The notes beneath the pieces were generated by a model. That model worked only from the letters and a program-made list of their open reading frames with translations, was not told the DNA's origin and made no database searches. From NCBI RefSeq assembly GCF_020382885.2, contig NC_058511.1:312501-376500 (forward strand): a stretch of 64,000 nucleotides of DNA, read 5' to 3'. Below, in pieces: positions 10,906 through 22,199 of the stretch (positions are counted from its first letter, which is position 1; each line of letters opens with the position of its first letter). Source of the stretch: Scatophagus argus (Eukaryota; Chordata; Actinopteri; Scatophagidae). The translations under genes were made by a program, and so were the position numbers.

Positions 10906-12534
10906 TCATTCGACAGGCACGCCGTCCACACTCTCCTGGGATATCTCAGAGTCTAGGGAGTAGCAGGAGCTACCGTTGTCCTGAGTGTCCCGGTTGACCT
11001 CCTCGGAGAGTGTGGAGGCACCCGCCGAGGCCCCGCCCCCTCCACCAGGCTCCGTGGCGCCCTCACAGAAGTGGGCGGAGGCCTGGAAGAGCTGGCTGCA
11101 GAGGCGGTTGTAGCGGTGGTAGCGGGACGGTTTGCCTGTGTGGGTGTACATGTGCTCCTGCAGCTGACTCTTGTGGGAGAAGCGCAGGCTGCAGACGGCG
11201 CAGGCGATCTTACGTTTACGTGAGTGCAAGATGGCGGGGGTGGGGCTACTTCCTCCTCCTCCTCCTCCTCCTACTCCTCCCCCCCGGCTCCTCCTTAGCT
11301 CTGCAGCCAGCTGGTTAGCGAGTGCCTGGCTTTGCCTCAGTGCCTCCTCCAGACATCCTGCATCCATCTGCTCCCGGGCCCCCGTTGGCCCCTCCTCCAC
11401 GCCGGCGTCCAGCTCGCTGCCCTGCGACAATCCCTCCATCAGGCGAGTAGGGTCGAGGGCATGACTGAACAGGTGCTCCCGCAGGCCCTCGGGGGAGGAG
11501 CAGCGCTCCCCACAACGAGGACACAGCAAGACCAGAGGCCGGTCTTTGAACAGGAGGCTCTGACTGGGACTGCTACCCTGAGCAGGAGACGGGGACCCCA
11601 ATCCCTGCCCCTCCTCCCCCTCGCCGTCCTCCCCTTCCTCTTCCTCTAAACGCTCTTGCTTTATGCGAGTCGAGATGTCCGAGTCGTCTCCTGATGCCAC
11701 TGAGCAAACATTGCGTAATGCAGAGGCCTGGCGGTCTGACGGGACTCCCTCCAGTCCAACGGCTAGGGACAGCTGTGAGTGGGTCCGGCCCCCCCGGCCG
11801 GAGGAGCGTCCATCGTCAGGGGCCCCGCGGGACACCGTGGTGGACTTGGGGACTCCAGGAGCCTCCTTGTTGGCCAGCTGGGAGGAGATCTGGATGCCAT
11901 ACAGGTTGGACATGCGGACGACGTCAGTGGCGGTGTCGGCAGCACCCTCACCAGGTTTCCGGCACAACTGGTAGGCGTGAAGGAACTTGATGCCCTCCTG
12001 CAGCCGACTCTGGTCCACCGGCTGTTTGGGACACATGCCGGTGTACATGATGTGCAGGAGGTAGCTGAAGACGTCCGGCTGGATGTCTGTGGGCTGGATC
12101 TTTATACACTCACTGAGGACAGGGGGACAGACAGAGACAACATGTCAGCTGAGAATCAATCAACAAGGTGAGACATGGTATGTTAAAACATCAGGTCGCG
12201 TCCACGTACATCAGATTTTGCTGACAAGAGTCAAAGATTCTGCCACAAAGTTAGGATTCATAAATCATCTAGAAGAAAAGCGTCTGCAGCCTGTGGCTTC
12301 ACTCTCAGGTCAGCTGTTCGTATTATTCTGTCCACCCCACCCCCAACCCACACCACCGGACCTGGACTGGTGGATGAAGATCATCTTGAAGTAGTTGGAG
12401 AAGGCAGCCAGCACAGCTCGGTGAGCCTTGAAGTAGACGTTTCCGATGGCAACAGTACAGTCGCACAGGAAGCCGAACTCCCTCTGAACGTTGAGCTGCT
12501 GCAGCAGGAAGAGGCTGTGAGACGACACCTCCAT
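10906..12534 (-). CDS. zbtb25: zinc finger and BTB domain protein 25
   Basis: Two coding exons on the minus strand, 12362-12534 and 10906-12112, joined in phase at [13 protein letters not shown], giving 459 aa (human about 435). The N-terminal BTB/POZ domain is clear: [34 protein letters not shown] and MYTG. Two C2H2 fingers follow, one around [21 protein letters not shown] and one [21 protein letters not shown] near the C-terminus, preceded by SRKRKI as in human ZBTB25. A SUMO-type IKQE motif lies in an acidic middle region, and a Gly run of ten or so residues ([11 protein letters not shown]) is a fish-specific low-complexity insert. The protein is a nuclear BTB repressor. It is divergent from zbtb1, the mammalian arrangement. 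The start is fixed by the BTB alignment. Confidence 0.93.
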
Positions 12535-13069
12535 GACCCACTCTGTGAAGACACAACACGACGTCACGATCTGCTGTGAGGCCCTGAACACACCTGTGTT
12601 CCTGACTGTGACGCCGACCTGTCCGTTACCACGGTAACTGTCTCTCTGGAACAGAAAACACAGTTTACCACGTTTTGACTAAAGCCCCACCTGGACAGGT
12701 GAGGTCACAGGTCAGCTCACTGAAGGTCACCTGAGACACACACACACACACACACACGGGGTGGGGGCGGGTGGTCTTTGGACGACAGCAAACGTCTCAG
12801 ATCCAAAGAAACCCGGAAACACCCGCGCGACCAAAAAAACAAAACAAAACCAAAATACATTTATTGCTCCGCGCGTGCACGCCGTGTCGCGCCCGCGAGG
12901 CTGCAGCCTCCTCCATCCTCTGCCTCATTCACATTCAACACGCACGTCCTCCTTCTCCTACACGCGCACAGGCGCGTGCGCAGCCCCCCTCCCGCCACGC
13001 CCCGCGCCCGCCTGTCCGCTTCGTGCACGCGCGCAGTGCCCGGCGGCCGTTAATCGGCGATTTACCGCA

Positions 13070-13200
13070 GAAATGCGCAGATTGTCTTCAATCTCCAGGA
13101 GCCGATTTGTTGCTGCAGATGATCTCGCAAAAAGTCGCGTCACGTCTCGCGAGAGGAAGGGTCAGAGGGACTGGTCACGTGACGTGAGTGTGTCACCGAC
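13070..13200 (-). promoter_or_regulatory. CpG-rich promoter, probably of zbtb25
   Basis: Within a CpG-dense stretch from about 12780 to 13200 is the palindrome TCTCGCGAGA (13145-13154), the known BANP/ZBTB33-type core promoter element. An overlapping E-box/CRE (TCACGTGACGT) follows about 20 bases away. Such motifs mark TATA-less housekeeping promoters. The distance to the zbtb25 ATG requires at least one non-coding exon, which was not mapped. Confidence 0.65.
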
Positions 13201-14489
13201 GGACGTGTAATTACTGATCAATAACGGCCCTACTGACCTGTATGAACTGATATCAAACCACGATAAATGCAGAAATAAAAGAAAGACAATTTAACGATGA
13301 AACGATAAACATAAGAAGCCTAAAACAACAACAACAATAATAATACACAGTTTTGTTCAGGCGCATTTTGCTGTCGATGCCACAAACAGCTGAACTCTAC
13401 ATGTTGTTATGACTTTGTGGTGAACTTCTGTTTAAACAGAGACGTTTCTCATCGTGTGCAGGAGAACACGAGGAGCTGCAGATGCAGAATTAAAAGTGTT
13501 GCAGAATTTAACCTTCATTTCAACAACTTCAACCTGTGACAGATTCTACGGGTTCTGAAGGTTCTCCTCACCGTATTTCCTGATTTCCATAGTACTTTCA
13601 TTTACTTCACTGCTTTAATCTGACCGCTCAGTCAGGTGTCAGCTCGGTGGGGCTGGGAATTATGGGACGTCACCAAACACTAAGACTGATACTGTAACTG
13701 GGTGAGTTCAGCACCAACAGGAGGGCGACGGAGCTGTGAGTCAAAGTCAGCACCAATCAGCCAACAGAAGCGAACACACCTGTGTGACAGGACTACAGGT
13801 GTGAAGGGATCTTCAGATCTGACGTCCACATCATGAGCTGAGCATTAAACAGCATATTATGTAGTTAGTATTAGCTCTGTCTCCACCGGTGACAACATTC
13901 AAATATTGCTAAGACATAACAGCTCTATTAAGTAAATAATCCAACCCTGACGAGGTCCATTCAGCGTTGTGAGCACTTCTACTTTCTGCTTTTGTCTCCC
14001 CCTCCTGGCAGCAACAGTAATTACACAAACAACACCACTATGAGGAGGTCACAGGTTCCATATTCCCTTCTGCTGTCACCTCACCTAATCTCAGACAGAA
14101 TAATGTGGCAGTGAAGCAGCTTATATGTGAAAGTGCTGCGCTGCAGGTTTAAGTACAGCACGGAATGCAGGACCTTTATTTGTAGTCATTACTTGTATTT
14201 CATGGAGGTTAAATACTTTTACTGAAGTAAAGCACCTGTACTAAATTGTTGAGAACTACCTGGATTTTAATGTCGTCATGTCTCCATACTATGAATAATT
14301 AAAAAGCAAAATTTAATAACCTTTGCTTGTCTTGTAATATTTGTATTAAAATAGTGACGCACGTATGTAATTAGCAAAATTAAGCGAAACCCACAAAATA
14401 AAATGTATAAATAAAAAGAGAAAGTCAAACAGCTTTACTGTAGGTTTTTTCACTATACTATGAATATTTCATATTTATTATGAAAGGCA
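13201..14489. other. zbtb25-zbtb1 spacer, no gene seen
   Basis: Falls from CpG-rich to AT-rich. A stretch around 14140-14260 resembles a dispersed teleost repeat with AAGTA motifs. No coding exon. Confidence 0.5.
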
Positions 14490-14742
14490 ACTATTTGACC
14501 GGAAGTCCTTTATTTTGTCTTCCTCGGGTTTCCTCACTAATTTGTCCGTCTTGACGGAGCGGCAGTCTGTGCGGAAGTTCTTTCATCCTGCAGGAGGAGA
14601 AGAAGAAGAAGAGGAGGCTTCTCCTTCGTCTCAACTTTCCTCCTGACACAACAAACCTCCGGAGAGGAAACTTCCTGACCACCGGGGACATCCACACACC
14701 CGCCGACAAAAGCAGCTCCTCCGCCGGCCTCTGGTACACACG
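14490..14742 (+). other. zbtb1: zbtb1 non-coding first exon and core promoter (predicted)
   Basis: An ETS site (ACCGGAAGT, 14498-14506) lies at the start of a GC-richer segment that ends in a consensus donor (ACACACG then GTGAGTAG at 14743). No other + strand gene begins here, and the next good acceptor before a zbtb1 ATG is at 17088. The exact start is inferred. Confidence 0.5.
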
Positions 14743-15659
14743 GTGAGTAGATGGGTTTCTGTCCGGCCCACTGAGCCGCCTGGCCGTGGACGCTGAAGAA
14801 AAATCCCCGCGGCCTGCTGCTCTCGATGCTAGCTGAATGCGGGTGGCAGTGCGGGGGTGGCGGGACTGTTTGCGGGAGAGATATCATTGTAAGCCGTCAC
14901 GGTAGCAGCATTTACAATCACGACATCCGGCGTTGCTTTCAAAATAAAGGGCTTAGTAATGAAGTCGAGGTTTAACGCGTCTGGGTAAGCTTCAGATGAA
15001 CACACATTCCTTATTTGTTGTGTGAACTTTAACAAGTCCAAGTTGTATTTAGGCTGTGCCCATCTAATTAGTCGATCACATTCAAGTTTGTCTGATTGAT
15101 TCCTCGTCAGTTGGTATCCTTTTAATTTTGGCGTTCACCCGCTTTAACTTCCGTCTTGTTCGATATTAGCCGTAGTTAGCTTGATTAAGCTAACCGCCGT
15201 TGAGCAGTAATCTCCATTTTAGCTCGTCAATGTGGCCGACTTGTCCCTTCTTTCTGCTTTGACACACTCTGTCCTATTCAGTGTACACTCTCACCGATAC
15301 ACACGGCTCTTTGTCGGGTCTCTCAGGGCAGGTTTCACGGCGAATGACAGCCGGTGAATGCGTGAATGTACCCCCGCACGCCCGCGGCAGCACCGCGGGG
15401 GTGGACGGTGAGCTGAGAGCCGCTGCGGCTCAATTACAGCAGACCGACTCACCGTGACTTGAAGAGCTCTGATTTTACACCTCTTTACAAGGTATTCTGG
15501 TGTGGTGTTACAGCTAAAACCTTACTGAAAGTATTAAAGTTTTCTTGAGAGGTGAAGCACTTAAATCATGCTCAGTAGTTTCAATTACAGTGCATTTAAA
15601 GCATTTATTTTATTTCACTGGTGTGTTTGTTGACTTGTTAACTTTAAGCGTGAAAATAA

Positions 15660-16280
15660 ATACACCGATCAATCACAACATTAAAACCACTGACAGGTGA
15701 AGTGAATAACATTAACCATCTGTTAAAACTGCAGTGTTCTGGAGGGAAACCTTTGGGTTCAGTCGTGTGGATGTTCTTTGACACACACCACCCACCTAAA
15801 CACTGCAGACCAAATACTCACCCCTCCCCCATGGCGACAGCGCTTCCTGTCAGCAGCAGCCATTTCAATGTACCCCGTCACATTTCAAAAACAGCTCAGG
15901 ACTTTCTCACGGACCACAACAAGCCTGGAGACTCCTCAGGTCCCAACCTGATTGAGAATGGATGGCTTCCTCTGGAATGAGCTGAATCCACCCTCCCAAC
16001 AGGTGGAGCCTGGAGGCCCCATCCTCAATGCACAGTACCCAAAGGATCCAACATTTTGAAGCCAGTGACCACAAAATACCCCCAGAGGTCCTGTGTCCCT
16101 TCCTCTGACAGGTTAGCTGGGGCCTCCAGGTTGGAGGCTACACCTGGTAGCAGGGTGGATTGGGCTGCTGCTGACGGGAAGAGCCATCATAGGAGGAGGA
16201 GGTTTGGCCTGCAGTATTTAGGTTGGTGTTGTGTGTCAAAAAACATCCACGATAGCCAGAACCCAAAGGTTCCCCCCAAA
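15660..16280. repeat. dispersed repeat in zbtb1 intron 1
   Basis: Begins with a block (cacaacattaaaaccactga caggtgaagtgaat) that I recognise as recurrent in fish genomes. It is followed by decayed coding-like sequence (frames interrupted by stops), probably an old DNA-transposon copy. Family not determined. Confidence 0.4.
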
Positions 16281-17093
16281 GAACTGTAAACACATGATTA
16301 ATGTGCGTTACTTCACCTTGCTCTTACACCCATGGTCACCACTCTGTAGTCCTTCCCAAAGCACTATCTGATTGGTCACGAGTAACACCAACATTGACAG
16401 CTGCTGTGATCGACAGGTAGAGTAACTGGAGCCGTTCTGTGTGTCAAAGAGAAGGCAGCAGATAATTTTTCCATGATGGGAAAACAGGCCAGTTTCCCAG
16501 TTGAACCACTGGAAATGAAGTCGCAGCCAACAGGATTTCACTCAGTGGAGGCAAAAGTGGCATATCTTAAATAAAGTAAAACTGCACTCAGATGCAGAAC
16601 GCAGAACGCTGAATGGGTAAAAGCTGATAGAAATAAACATACAGTGTTTGTGTTTTTATTGTCTGTCGGATGGCTCACACATGACTCAGCTCATAATGTA
16701 GTGTGTGTTATGTTATGATTTGTGATTTCAAAAATTTCTTTATGTCCACTCAAACAAATCAGCAAAAGCAAATTATTAAAATACAAATCCATTCTGAAAA
16801 GCCCCAGGATGTAAAGAGGACTGACTGTCAACTCTGAAGTCACTTGATTCTGAGGATGACATTTTCTTCTTCTCTGATGTAGGAGCTAAATGACTGAAGT
16901 CACACCTCTTCATCATTCACGTCTGATTTTGATGAGTCATAGCCGGATGGTTCTGCCTCGCTGAGCACAACCAGCCAAAAGTTATGAAATGCTCTGCAGT
17001 GTAATAAAAGTCGACCGCAGAGAAACCTCACAGCAGAAAGAATGTCGCTGTTTAATTTCTCCCTTCATGTCTTCCTCCGTTGTCTGCAGGGCG

Positions 17094-19148
17094 ATGGCGA
17101 GGCCGAGCCACAGCGATCATGTCCTCCAGCAGCTCAACAACCAGCGGGAGTGGGGCTTCCTGTGTGACTGTCTCATTGCCATCGGTGACATCTATTTTAG
17201 GGCACACAAGGCTGTCCTGGCGGCCTGCAGCTCCTACTTCAGGATGATGTTCATCCGCGACCAGCAGGGGGCGGGCCGCCTGGACCTCAGTAACATGCAG
17301 ATCAGTGCAGAGTGCTTCGACCTCATCCTGCAGCTCATGTACCTCGGACGCATTGTTGTGGGGAGCTATGAATTCGATGAGCTCAAGGCTTCCATGGCGT
17401 ACCTGCAGATGTACTACATCCCAGACTCGCTGGAGGATCTCAGGGACATCAGGAGCTCCAACCTCACCCCATCCTCCTCGGCCTCCTCCTCGTCCAGTTC
17501 TTCGACCGGCCCTGTTGGTGGGAAAATGATGTTTGGGGTGCGCATGTATGAGCAGCAGAGGCCTCCGGCACCAGATGCAGAGCGTCTACCAAAAGCTGTC
17601 AACAGTACTGCTGTGCGTCCAGCTGTTTCAGCGACTGTCAGCAGACCAGTTGTGGTGGAGGAGGTGGTGAACACACCTCTCATAGTGGCACCGTTGGTGG
17701 TGGATGGAGGAGTCGAGCAGCCATGCGATTTGAGAAAGAGGTCCAGCGGCAAGAGTTCGACTCTCAAAGACCGTCCACGGTTTGGCCGCACCTACACCTG
17801 CGATGACTGCGGCTTTGTCTTCAGCTGCGAAAAGCTTCTGATTGAACACATCCTGACCTGCACTAACAGGAAGGCCTTTCATCAGCCGAGAGGGAACACT
17901 GAAGGTGACAATGACTCCAGCAAAGCTGAGAGCTCCACCTCTGAGAGCACAGAAGAACCCAGGGTCATCTGTAAAGGCGAGGATGAATGGCCCGAGGCCA
18001 AGGCCAACACTGAGCTCGCCATCAGGTCGGTGGCAGCAGGGACAGACGGTGAGTCCGGATCAACTCGCAGCATCTCCATTAAGACAGAACCAGAAGAAAA
18101 TACTTTCCCTGAGATAGAAGTGGTCCGGGTCGGTGAACACACCAACAGAGACTGTAGCGCACGCTTTAATGAAGCCACACGTAAAGATATGCAGAGGGAG
18201 AAAACTGGATCAGACCGAGAACCAGAGCCCGGTGTCTCAGGTATGGATAACAGCAACGAGCCTTTTGAAGGCCACATGTCCAGCAGTGAAGATTCAACAG
18301 TCCCTGCAAAGCTTCGTAAGGTCAAAGACGAGAAGCAGGACACCGACTGTGCCCCCTGTGAACTCTGTGGTGCTCTGTTACCAGAGGAGGATAAGTCGGC
18401 CCACTATCTGTCCAACCACATGGGCCATATATGTGCCTGTGGGAGGTGTGGCCAGGTTCTGATCAAAGGCCGCCAGCTCCAGGAACATGCAGAGCGCTGT
18501 GGTGAAACGCAGGGCGGCGAGTCAGATTCCCACGGGGAGGATGAGGCGTCCCTGCTCGAGGAGCCACAGGGGATGGAGGAGGGGCTGCTGGAGGCGGCCG
18601 ACCTGGCCTGCTCTCACTGCGGTCTGCTGTTCCAGAATGAGAGCCTGGCACTGGAGCACGCCCTGTCCTGCCACGATCAGGAGCTGTTCCGCCCGGTGCT
18701 GCTGGAGGAGGGCGGAGAAGCCGATCACCGCCGCAAACACTTCTGCAGCATCTGTGGCAAAGGCTTTTACCAGCGTTGCCACCTGCGGGAGCACTACACC
18801 GTCCACACCAAGGAGAAGCAGTTCACCTGCCAGACCTGCGGGAAGCAGTTCCTGCGGGAGCGCCAGCTCAGGCTGCACACCGACATGCACAAAGGCATGG
18901 CACGCTATGTGTGCCCCGTCTGCGACCAGGGAACGTTCCTCAAACACGACCACGTCCGACACATGATCTCCCACCTGTCGGCCGGGGAAACCATCTGCCA
19001 GGTGTGCTTTCAGATCTTCCCTGGTGGAGAACAGCTGGAGAAACACATGGACGTCCACCTGTACATCTGCGGCGTCTGTGGTGAGAAGTTCCGTCTCCGT
19101 AAAGACATGAGGAGCCACTATAACTCCAAGCACACCAAGAGACTATAG
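17094..19148 (+). CDS. zbtb1: zinc finger and BTB domain protein 1
   Basis: One coding exon, 684 aa (human 713). The ATG at 17094 follows the acceptor TCTGCAG at 17084-17090, and MARPSHSDHVLQQLNNQREW aligns with the human N-terminus, so the longer open frame from 16989 is 5' intron sequence. The BTB domain spans about residues 1-115. Then comes a C2HC finger (CDDCGFVFSCEKLLIEHILTC) at about 240, the UBZ-like ubiquitin-binding finger of this family, then acidic and SUMO-type segments (IKTEPEE). Eight further fingers lie between about 420 and 680, including CSICGKGFYQRCHLREHYTVH and CQTCGKQFLRERQLRLHTDMH, nearly identical to human. The human protein is a chromatin regulator needed for lymphoid development and DNA-damage tolerance; that role is from the family. 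Confidence 0.95.
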   Translation: MARPSHSDHVLQQLNNQREWGFLCDCLIAIGDIYFRAHKAVLAACSSYFRMMFIRDQQGAGRLDLSNMQISAECFDLILQLMYLGRIVVGSYEFDELKASMAYLQMYYIPDSLEDLRDIRSSNLTPSSSASSSSSSSTGPVGGKMMFGVRMYEQQRPPAPDAERLPKAVNSTAVRPAVSATVSRPVVVEEVVNTPLIVAPLVVDGGVEQPCDLRKRSSGKSSTLKDRPRFGRTYTCDDCGFVFSCEKLLIEHILTCTNRKAFHQPRGNTEGDNDSSKAESSTSESTEEPRVICKGEDEWPEAKANTELAIRSVAAGTDGESGSTRSISIKTEPEENTFPEIEVVRVGEHTNRDCSARFNEATRKDMQREKTGSDREPEPGVSGMDNSNEPFEGHMSSSEDSTVPAKLRKVKDEKQDTDCAPCELCGALLPEEDKSAHYLSNHMGHICACGRCGQVLIKGRQLQEHAERCGETQGGESDSHGEDEASLLEEPQGMEEGLLEAADLACSHCGLLFQNESLALEHALSCHDQELFRPVLLEEGGEADHRRKHFCSICGKGFYQRCHLREHYTVHTKEKQFTCQTCGKQFLRERQLRLHTDMHKGMARYVCPVCDQGTFLKHDHVRHMISHLSAGETICQVCFQIFPGGEQLEKHMDVHLYICGVCGEKFRLRKDMRSHYNSKHTKRL

Positions 19149-22100
19149 GAACAATTTGGACCGTCCTCTGCATTTATACTAGTTTGTTACTTAAAAAAAA
19201 AAGCCATAAATGTGAGAACAAATGTATGCACTTGAACACCAAAAAGAGAACTTTTTAATCTGCACTTTGAAACTATATGCATAACCTAAACAGGCGTTCA
19301 CACTGCGAGCGGCGGGGCAGATTATTGATCACTCCGTGGTGACTCTTTCTGCAGCATTTTCCTTTGAAAGCCGTTCAGTGTAGAGTCGGGACGTTTCCAT
19401 CAGCTGATTGGAGTCAGGATCAGCTCCTGTCAATGAACCGGCCACATCTGACAGACAAAGTTTAGCTAACCCTCCCCAGCCACTGTTGGATGTCAGCACC
19501 GGTCACAGCTAACTAACAAGTAGATGTAGCTTTTGATTTAGAATATTTATAAAGAACCTGCGATTTTTATATACAGGATGATTCATACATGATTATTTGG
19601 ATTACAGGTTATTTGAACAGTAACAGGTGGCTGTTTTTTTCATATCCACAGTCTAACATAATTCTTTAAGATGTCCAGAAGCCCAAAGAAATCAAAGAAA
19701 ACTAGCAGCTGGCGAATTAACGATAAATGTTCTGTCTAGAACCTAAACTGGTAGTCCTACTTGACTTTACCAAAGGCAAGCTGGCAGATAGAGAGAGAAG
19801 CTCCTCTCTACATGTGTTTGTTTTGTGACTTTCGTGACTTGTCAACAGGCCTAACGAGAAAAAACTCCCATCATGCCTCTGCACCTGTTCAGTTCACAAT
19901 TGTGTTACTCACAGTGTGAAAGTATGGTAAAATCATGTCGTGAACTCCAGGAGAAATGAAAGCTGGCGTATCCTCAGAGAGCTCCTGGTTCCTGAGGCTG
20001 TGCTCTGCAGAGGGAGGAGCCTCAGGTTCTCCGAGTGGTGAACGAGAAGACGCCCAATTCAGTTTCCCTTTGGAGTGACGTGTCAAAGGGTCTGTCAGCA
20101 TTTCAGAGGGCTGCAACGCCTTGAGCTTTGATGTCAGCTTATCTCACAGAATACTAAAATCTCTGAAGATTAAACACTTTGAGTTTTTCAAGTTGTAGTT
20201 AGCGAGCGCAGTTGGTTTTCAGATTCTTTGTTTTGTGACTCTGATAGTACACTGACTCATACGCTTCTTCCCTTTGCTTTCAGTTCGGCTTTGTGTCGCA
20301 GTGATGCGGCCCTCGCTGTCCGATACGCTCTGTGTTCAGTGCCTTTACTGTGACAGTGTGCTGTCTCTGTTGTTTCCTTCCTGTCTTTTTGGCGGTGGTG
20401 CGTGTTGGGGGGCTGGACAGGCACAAGTGAGGCCCCCCATTTCGAAGTGAATATTTAGAAATCTCATTGTGGAAAAGGCAGCAGTTCTATGCTGGACTGC
20501 ATTGCATCGATGTTTAAGGTCTTCTCAGGCTGGTGCCGTTTGGTCCAGTTGTATCAGACTTTCAGCAGATCTGAGCTCCACATAAGACCACATCACAAGG
20601 CTGATGTTTCAGGTCCAACCCATAGTCTTGAACCAGACTAATTCAGATAATTTGCCTCATCTTGGTTAAAGAACATTGGAGCCAGATGAAAATTGTTCAC
20701 CATTTCAGAACGTGCCTAAATCAATTTAAAAAGGACCTAAACCAAATGAACTAGCTAAAACCATTTTAGAAGCAATCAAAACCTGTTCAGAACCCACTAC
20801 ATTAGTCCGCAACCAGTTGAAACCAGTTTCAGAAAATCCTAGGTACCAATGTGATGTGTTCTTAAAAAAAACAAACAAAAAAAACCAAAAACGGTCCAGA
20901 CATAAAAACAAGGTCAGAACCAACTGAAACCAGTCTAGAAGCATCCTGAACCAGCTACAAGTATTTCATATCCACTTCAGTACCATTTCAGAACCAGCTA
21001 ACCAGTCATAAATCATTTCAGACAAAGCCACTTCACATTAACTAGTTGGAAGACTATTGTAAACCAGTCCTGAACCAGCTAACACCAGTACTGAACCAAC
21101 CAAACAAGTTTGGAATTTGGCTGAACCAAGTCAGACCCACCACAGGTACTTCAAAACCAACTTAAACAGTTTCAGTCCAGCACTATCCAATCCAGAGTGA
21201 ACCTCTTCAACCTGTCCAGTTTCAAGCAAACCAGATATTTCAAAATTACATGAACATGAACCTTCCCAAACCAGTTCAGGACCAACTCAGACCAGTTCCA
21301 ACCGTTTTCATGCTGTCGTCTTGTTTTTCTTTGTTGGAATCACAGTCAGAGGTTCATTTAATTTGCAAAGACTGAAGAGAAACTGATGAGGTCCAGATGT
21401 TTCTATGAACTCAGCTGCTTTCAGATGTGCATTTGGTGCTGCCACAAACCAGTTCAGAATCAAACTAAACCCGTTTAATGAAAGGGCACAAGGTTGGGTC
21501 ACTTTAAAACCACCTTAAACAAATTGGGAACCAGATCCAAACTGACTGGGACCAGCTCAGAACCGGTTGAAAGAGTTCCTAACCTGTCCAGTACTGACTG
21601 ATATCAGATTACCTCCCATGAAAACTAGTCCAGTTCACTTCAGCCTAAACCCTTTCAAAACCAAACCTGAATGAATGCATTTGTGTGTGCAGACTTCTTT
21701 GTGTGTTCAGGTGATTTTTGTTGCTCTGGGGTTTTTCTCACTGACGTTCAGTTTGTGGAGTTTTGAAAGATGCCGCTTCGTTCTCTTGGAATAAACTCAA
21801 ACATTTCTTAAGCTCTCAATAAACCAAGTGAATTTCTGTTTGTGAAGAAGAGTCTGGATGTTTTTCTTTTCACTTTTCTCTGAATGTTTGTGCTTCATTC
21901 ACACTCTGCCTGAAATCTTTTTCTGTTTTTTAGATTTTTATCTAAATCTGGTTTCCTTTCTTTGAGTTGGCCTGGGTCAGTTTCTGACCACCACCTTGCA
22001 GAGATTTCAAAAGGTGCTGCTGACTGTGTGAGCTGTTTGTTCAGATGTCCAGTGTTTTGGTACAAACATCGAACTGCATTAGCCAGTGTTTGAATCCCTC

Positions 22101-22199
22101 CTTCATATATGACAAACTGATTTCCGTTCACCTCTAACCCCCCGGCATCTGCTGTGACAGAAGGATAATTTATCAGTAGTTAGTTAGTGCAGTCTGTCT
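19149..22199. other. zbtb1 3' region, no gene seen
   Basis: Likely a long zbtb1 3'UTR followed by intergenic DNA. Candidate polyadenylation motifs AATAAA are at 21790 and 21818. The middle is a degenerate repeat listed separately. Confidence 0.5.
20600..21680. repeat. degenerate AACCAG/CAGTTCAGAACC repeat
   Basis: About 1.1 kb in which GAACCA, AACCAGTT and TTTCAGAACC recur every 10-30 bases without a fixed register. It reads as a very old, decayed tandem array, or a sequence kept low-complexity by another process. Confidence 0.7.

Noticed and set aside
15702-15980. 92-residue frame in zbtb1 intron 1
   Set aside because: Lies inside a recognisable dispersed repeat with decayed frames.
16989-17093. 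35 extra in-frame codons before zbtb1
   Set aside because: The stretch contains a pyrimidine tract and an acceptor (TCTGCAG) directly before the family start MARPSHS, so it is intron and 5'UTR.
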